From JAHBVH01 sp034437715 (GTDB lineage: Bacteria; Chloroflexota; Anaerolineae; Caldilineales; Caldilineaceae), in assembly GCA_034437715.1 (NCBI GenBank), contig DAOTTR010000350.1, positions 1 to 7,468 on the forward strand: DNA of 7,468 nucleotides. The letters run 5' to 3'. The notes below the pieces were generated by a model. It did no database searches. It saw only the letters and a list, made by a program, of their open reading frames with translations, and was not told the DNA's origin. Below are positions 5,712 through 7,468 of the stretch, in pieces. How positions within the stretch are numbered: the stretch's first letter is position 1; each line of letters begins with the position of its first letter. The position numbers were made by a program, and so were the translations under genes.

Positions 5712-5860
5712 AGGCCATTTCAAAGAATAAAGTATCCAGTAGGGGCGGCTTGCAGCCGCCCGTTCGCAGCGAGCCAAACGCGGGGCGGCTGCGCGACCGC
5801 CCCTACGCATGATTTTGTTTGGCAAGCGCTGGATACTTATTTCTTTGAAAGCGCCTTAGG
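5708..5860. mobile_element. MITE-like element B with 32-bp terminal inverted repeats
   Basis: The left end (5708-5739, beginning CCTAAGGC) and right end (5829-5860, ending GCCTTAGG) are inverted copies matching at 28 of 32 positions. TA lies at both borders. Inside are a REP-like double hairpin and a further 7-bp pairing GCCAAAC (5773-5779) with GTTTGGC (5817-5823). The termini share the TANNG...TNCAAAGAATAA layout with element A, so the two may depend on related transposases. No open reading frame is present. Confidence 0.65.
5739..5806. repeat. REP-like G+C-rich double hairpin inside element B
   Basis: GTAGGGGCGG (5739-5748) and CCGCCCCTAC (5797-5806) are perfect 10-bp complements closing the unit. 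Two local hairpins compete with this: GGGCGGC/GCCGCCC (5743-5749 and 5755-5761, loop TTGCA) and GGGGCGG/CCGCCCC (5782-5788 and 5797-5803). The composition contrasts sharply with the A+T-richer arms of element B, which suggests a separate repeat inserted in it. It has the form of the REP/BIME-like repeats dispersed in many bacterial genomes. Confidence 0.65.
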
Positions 5861-5869
5861 CCGCTCTGT

Positions 5870-5973
5870 ACTAGTACAGTTGGGCGTAGATACCACGGCA
5901 GTCAATCAGGCACGTTTACTCATATACATCATGGTCAAAGTAGGATGCCTTATTTACGCTGGAATCTACTAGT
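5870..5973. mobile_element. Small element C bounded by facing ACTAGTA-N7-GCGTARATA ends
   Basis: Motif copy 2 (5870-5892, plus) and copy 3 (5951-5973, minus) face each other, giving a 104-bp unit with no coding capacity. Each outer end includes CTAG, which could be a duplicated 4-bp target, as in the IS5 group; TACA and TCTA would then be the true tips. The variable N7 block is unusual for young terminal repeats. It suggests either an old insertion or a site where only the flanks are bound by protein. Confidence 0.5.
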
Positions 5974-5978
5974 GGAGT

Positions 5979-6100
5979 GATCACTTAATCTGTAGAAATC
6001 AGACGGGCACAAGGTGTGGCGAATAAATTCGGTGCGCGAGGAAAGATCATCGTCGCCACACCTTATGCCCCTACGCCGTAATTCTAAAAATTAAGTGGTC
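5979..6100. repeat. Long palindromic element D
   Basis: The outer arms GATCACTTAAT (5979-5989) and ATTAAGTGGTC (6090-6100) match at 10 of 11 positions, and similarity continues inward. The inner arms, GGGCACAAGGTGTGGCGA (6005-6022) and TCGCCACACCTTATGCCC (6053-6070), pair at 17 of 18 positions around a 30-nt loop containing CGAATAAATTCG. Any transcript through it would form a very stable hairpin. Without a T-run it is not a standard terminator. It may be a MITE, a REP relative or a structured RNA. Confidence 0.65.
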
Positions 6101-6184
6101 GAGCAACGATGCAGGCACAGGCTTTTACCACCGGGAACGCCGCCATCCTTGGCAGCGTTCCCGACTGAATCGTTACGTGGTCGA
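6095..6184. mobile_element. Small palindromic insertion E flanked by 8-bp direct repeats
   Basis: GTGGTCGA occurs at 6095-6102 and again at 6177-6184, like a target duplication. Between them lie 74 bp whose tips GCAACGATGCAG (start) and CTGAATCGTTAC (end) are inverted repeats matching at 10 of 12 positions. The centre is a strong hairpin: CGGGAACGC (6132-6140) with GCGTTCCCG (6155-6163), one mismatch, then GCCA/TGGC around TCCT. The left direct repeat overlaps the right arm of element D, implying E entered after D. Confidence 0.5.
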
Positions 6185-6232
6185 ACCAGTAGTCTGTCAC
6201 CTTTTTTATTATCGGCTCTGTTGCCCGATCAA

Positions 6233-6283
6233 GCCCGCTTTAGTGGGCGTTGCTTTTATAGCCTGGTGGCTTTAGTCCCAGGC
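6233..6283. repeat. Paired hairpins sharing GCTTTAGT
   Basis: Hairpin 1 is GCCCGC-TTTA-GTGGGC (6233-6248, one G-T wobble). Hairpin 2 is GCCTGG (6261-6266) with CCAGGC (6278-6283) around 11 nt. The octamer GCTTTAGT lies in each (6237-6244 and 6269-6276). On the plus strand hairpin 1 is followed after 5 nt by TTTT, so it might weakly stop transcripts entering from sodA. It cannot serve the minus-strand M42 gene, which lacks a T-run after either stem. Confidence 0.4.
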
Positions 6284-6313
6284 GGACTAGGCGCATGTGG
6301 CGCAAAGCTAGAA

Positions 6314-7372
6314 TCAGGGCGTAAAATCCTCGTCGCCACGCAACCCGACCATGAATTCGGCCAGCAGATCGGCAGATCGATCCAGATCATCCAGCGCAAT
6401 CATTTCGACGGCACTGTGCATGTAACGATTGGGGATGCTGATCAGCCCAGTCACCACACCGGCGCGCACCAGTTGAATGGCGTTGGCATCGGTACCGGTG
6501 CCCCGATTGTGGGCCGCTAGCTGATGACCAATCGCTTTGCGCTTGGCTGTCTCCACGAGCTGCGTAAAGAGCTTGGGATTGACATTCGGCCCGCGCTCGA
6601 TGACCGGCCCACCACCCAGCTTGATATCGCCTTGTTGGCGCAGATCCATAGTGGGGCAATCGGTGGCGTGGGTGACATCCACCGCAATGCCAATGTGGGG
6701 ATCGATGCCAAAGGTGCTGGTCTGGGCACCGCGCAGGCCAATTTCTTCTTGCACGGTAGAGACGGCGTAAATCGCACAGTTCAATGGCTGTTGCGCGGCA
6801 CGGCGTAAGGCTTCAATCACGACCCACACCCCGGTGCTATTATCCATGCCGGGGGCATTGGCCAGGCCATTGCGCAATTCTTGGTAGCCAAGCTCCAGCG
6901 TGACCGGATCGCCGATCATTACCAGATTGCTGGCTTCTTCTTTGTCCTGCGCGCCAATATCCAGCCACATTTCTTCCAACTTGACAACCTTGCTGCGTTC
7001 TTCTTCCTTGAGCAGATGAATCGGCTTGCGCGCGATCACAGCGGGGATGGGGCCACTCTGCGTCCACACGGTCATGCGTTGGCCGATCAACTGCTGTGGG
7101 TCCCAACCGCCAATCGGTTTGCTGTAAATGTACCCTTTGTCATCGATATAGGTGACCACCAGCCCGATCTGATCACAATGGCCAGCCAGCAGCACACGCA
7201 TGGGCGCGCTGGGATTCATGGCAACGATCACATTGCCATGCACATCCGTCGTCACCTGATCGGCAAAATCTTTTACATAGTTGCGTACCACCGCCTGGGC
7301 GGGTTGTTCATAGCCGGAAGGACTGGGCGCGAGTAGCAGTTCTTTCAAAAATTCGTGGGCTTGCGATTCCAT
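6314..7372 (-). CDS. M42-family metallo-aminopeptidase (glutamyl aminopeptidase/endoglucanase M-like)
   Basis: A 352-residue cytosolic enzyme of the M42 family, whose members form large tetrahedral dodecamers that remove N-terminal residues from peptides, usually with two Zn or Co ions. Visible residues are H65 and D67 (AGHCDQIG, usually HMDEIG), bridging D177 (PGMDNSTG, usually LDDR-like), the base/ligand pair E209-E210 (QEEIGLRGA), D232 (AVDVTH) and H319 (YMHS). Both the catalytic domain and the inserted PDZ/OB-like middle domain (about 75-165) are present, and the length is normal. AGAAAG 8-9 nt upstream is a modest ribosome site. No clear promoter was found between 7373 and 7468, although TAGAAT occurs there on the minus strand without a good -35. 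It stands alone and converges on the repeat cluster. Substrate preference is not readable. Confidence 0.94.
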   Translation of the reverse strand: MESQAHEFLKELLLAPSPSGYEQPAQAVVRNYVKDFADQVTTDVHGNVIVAMNPSAPMRVLLAGHCDQIGLVVTYIDDKGYIYSKPIGGWDPQQLIGQRMTVWTQSGPIPAVIARKPIHLLKEEERSKVVKLEEMWLDIGAQDKEEASNLVMIGDPVTLELGYQELRNGLANAPGMDNSTGVWVVIEALRRAAQQPLNCAIYAVSTVQEEIGLRGAQTSTFGIDPHIGIAVDVTHATDCPTMDLRQQGDIKLGGGPVIERGPNVNPKLFTQLVETAKRKAIGHQLAAHNRGTGTDANAIQLVRAGVVTGLISIPNRYMHSAVEMIALDDLDRSADLLAEFMVGLRGDEDFTP

Positions 7373-7468
7373 AGTATCACTTTCTTTTATTTTAATCCGC
7401 GATCGTCATTTCGTATAAAGCTATTCTACACGCAAAGCTGTGCTCCGGCTAGTAATATTGAGCGCGTT
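7373..7468 (-). other. Upstream region of the M42 gene
   Basis: Non-coding and A+T-rich near the gene. On the minus strand the -10-like TAGAAT (around 7423-7428) lacks a recognisable -35 at 16-18 nt. No palindrome like those of sodA is present. The window ends before any neighbouring gene. Confidence 0.35.

Larger units (their letters stand above)
5456..6313. other. Gene-free repeat cluster between convergent sodA and M42 genes
   Basis: These 858 bases hold no supported coding region. Short palindromic or MITE-like elements are packed nearly end to end and are listed individually. No transposase fragment is recognisable, so any mobility would depend on enzymes encoded elsewhere. Insertions here interrupt no gene or promoter because both flanking genes end into the region. 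Confidence 0.8.

Noticed and set aside
6202..6207. T-run after element E as an intrinsic terminator
   Set aside because: The run is about 40 nt beyond the hairpin, with no stem immediately before it.
6095..6520. Plus-strand open frame overlapping the repeat cluster and the M42 gene end
   Set aside because: It runs through palindromic repeats and then antisense to M42; low-complexity translation with no family features.
6881..7336. Plus-strand open frame of 151 codons
   Set aside because: Entirely antisense to the M42 catalytic and middle domains; no ribosome site or recognisable motif.

Overview
This looks like chromosomal DNA of a moderate-GC bacterium, most likely a member of the Chloroflexota. 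The reasons are a DUF6391-type small membrane protein (a family I associate with Chloroflexota and cyanobacteria), an M42 peptidase, a Mn-type superoxide dismutase, and intergenic DNA rich in short palindromic repeats. The phylum call is inference from family knowledge, not from a marker gene. No rRNA, tRNA, CRISPR array, transposase gene or phage gene was seen.

Layout. Positions 162-2708 (minus strand) hold a compact two-gene unit: a complete transketolase followed 6 nt later by a DUF6391-like membrane protein. A good promoter (TTGACA, 17 nt, GACAAT) lies upstream. Across a divergent spacer, 3059-4729 (plus strand) holds a membrane-anchored metallophosphoesterase and, 36 nt further on, a small class I SAM-dependent methyltransferase. 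Positions 4847-5455 (plus) hold a complete Mn superoxide dismutase. Its promoter region carries two related 16-bp palindromes whose starts are exactly 30 bp apart, which looks like a repressor-controlled promoter. Positions 6314-7372 (minus) hold a complete M42-family metallo-aminopeptidase, convergent with sodA.

The 858-bp gap between the convergent sodA and M42 genes (5456-6313) is the unusual part. It contains no gene but is packed almost end to end with small repeat and palindrome elements: a tandem octamer array, two adjoining MITE-like elements with related terminal inverted repeats and TA at their borders, a REP-like G+C-rich double hairpin inside one of them, three copies of an ACTAGTA-N7-GCGTARATA motif (two facing each other as ends of a 104-bp element), an element with 18-bp arms forming a long hairpin, a 74-bp palindromic insertion flanked by 8-bp direct repeats, and two further hairpins. 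The octamer array recurs in short form just beyond the other convergent-side gene end at 122-145. The gap looks like a tolerated landing site for non-autonomous mobile repeats.

Functionally the genes are housekeeping: non-oxidative pentose phosphate/Calvin-type sugar interconversion (transketolase), superoxide detoxification (sodA), peptide turnover (M42), and two enzymes of unknown substrate. I see no defence, biosynthetic or novel multi-gene system. The best leads are the sodA dual operator, the nested repeat cluster, and the HxxEH/HPNCGTN residues of the DUF6391 protein.
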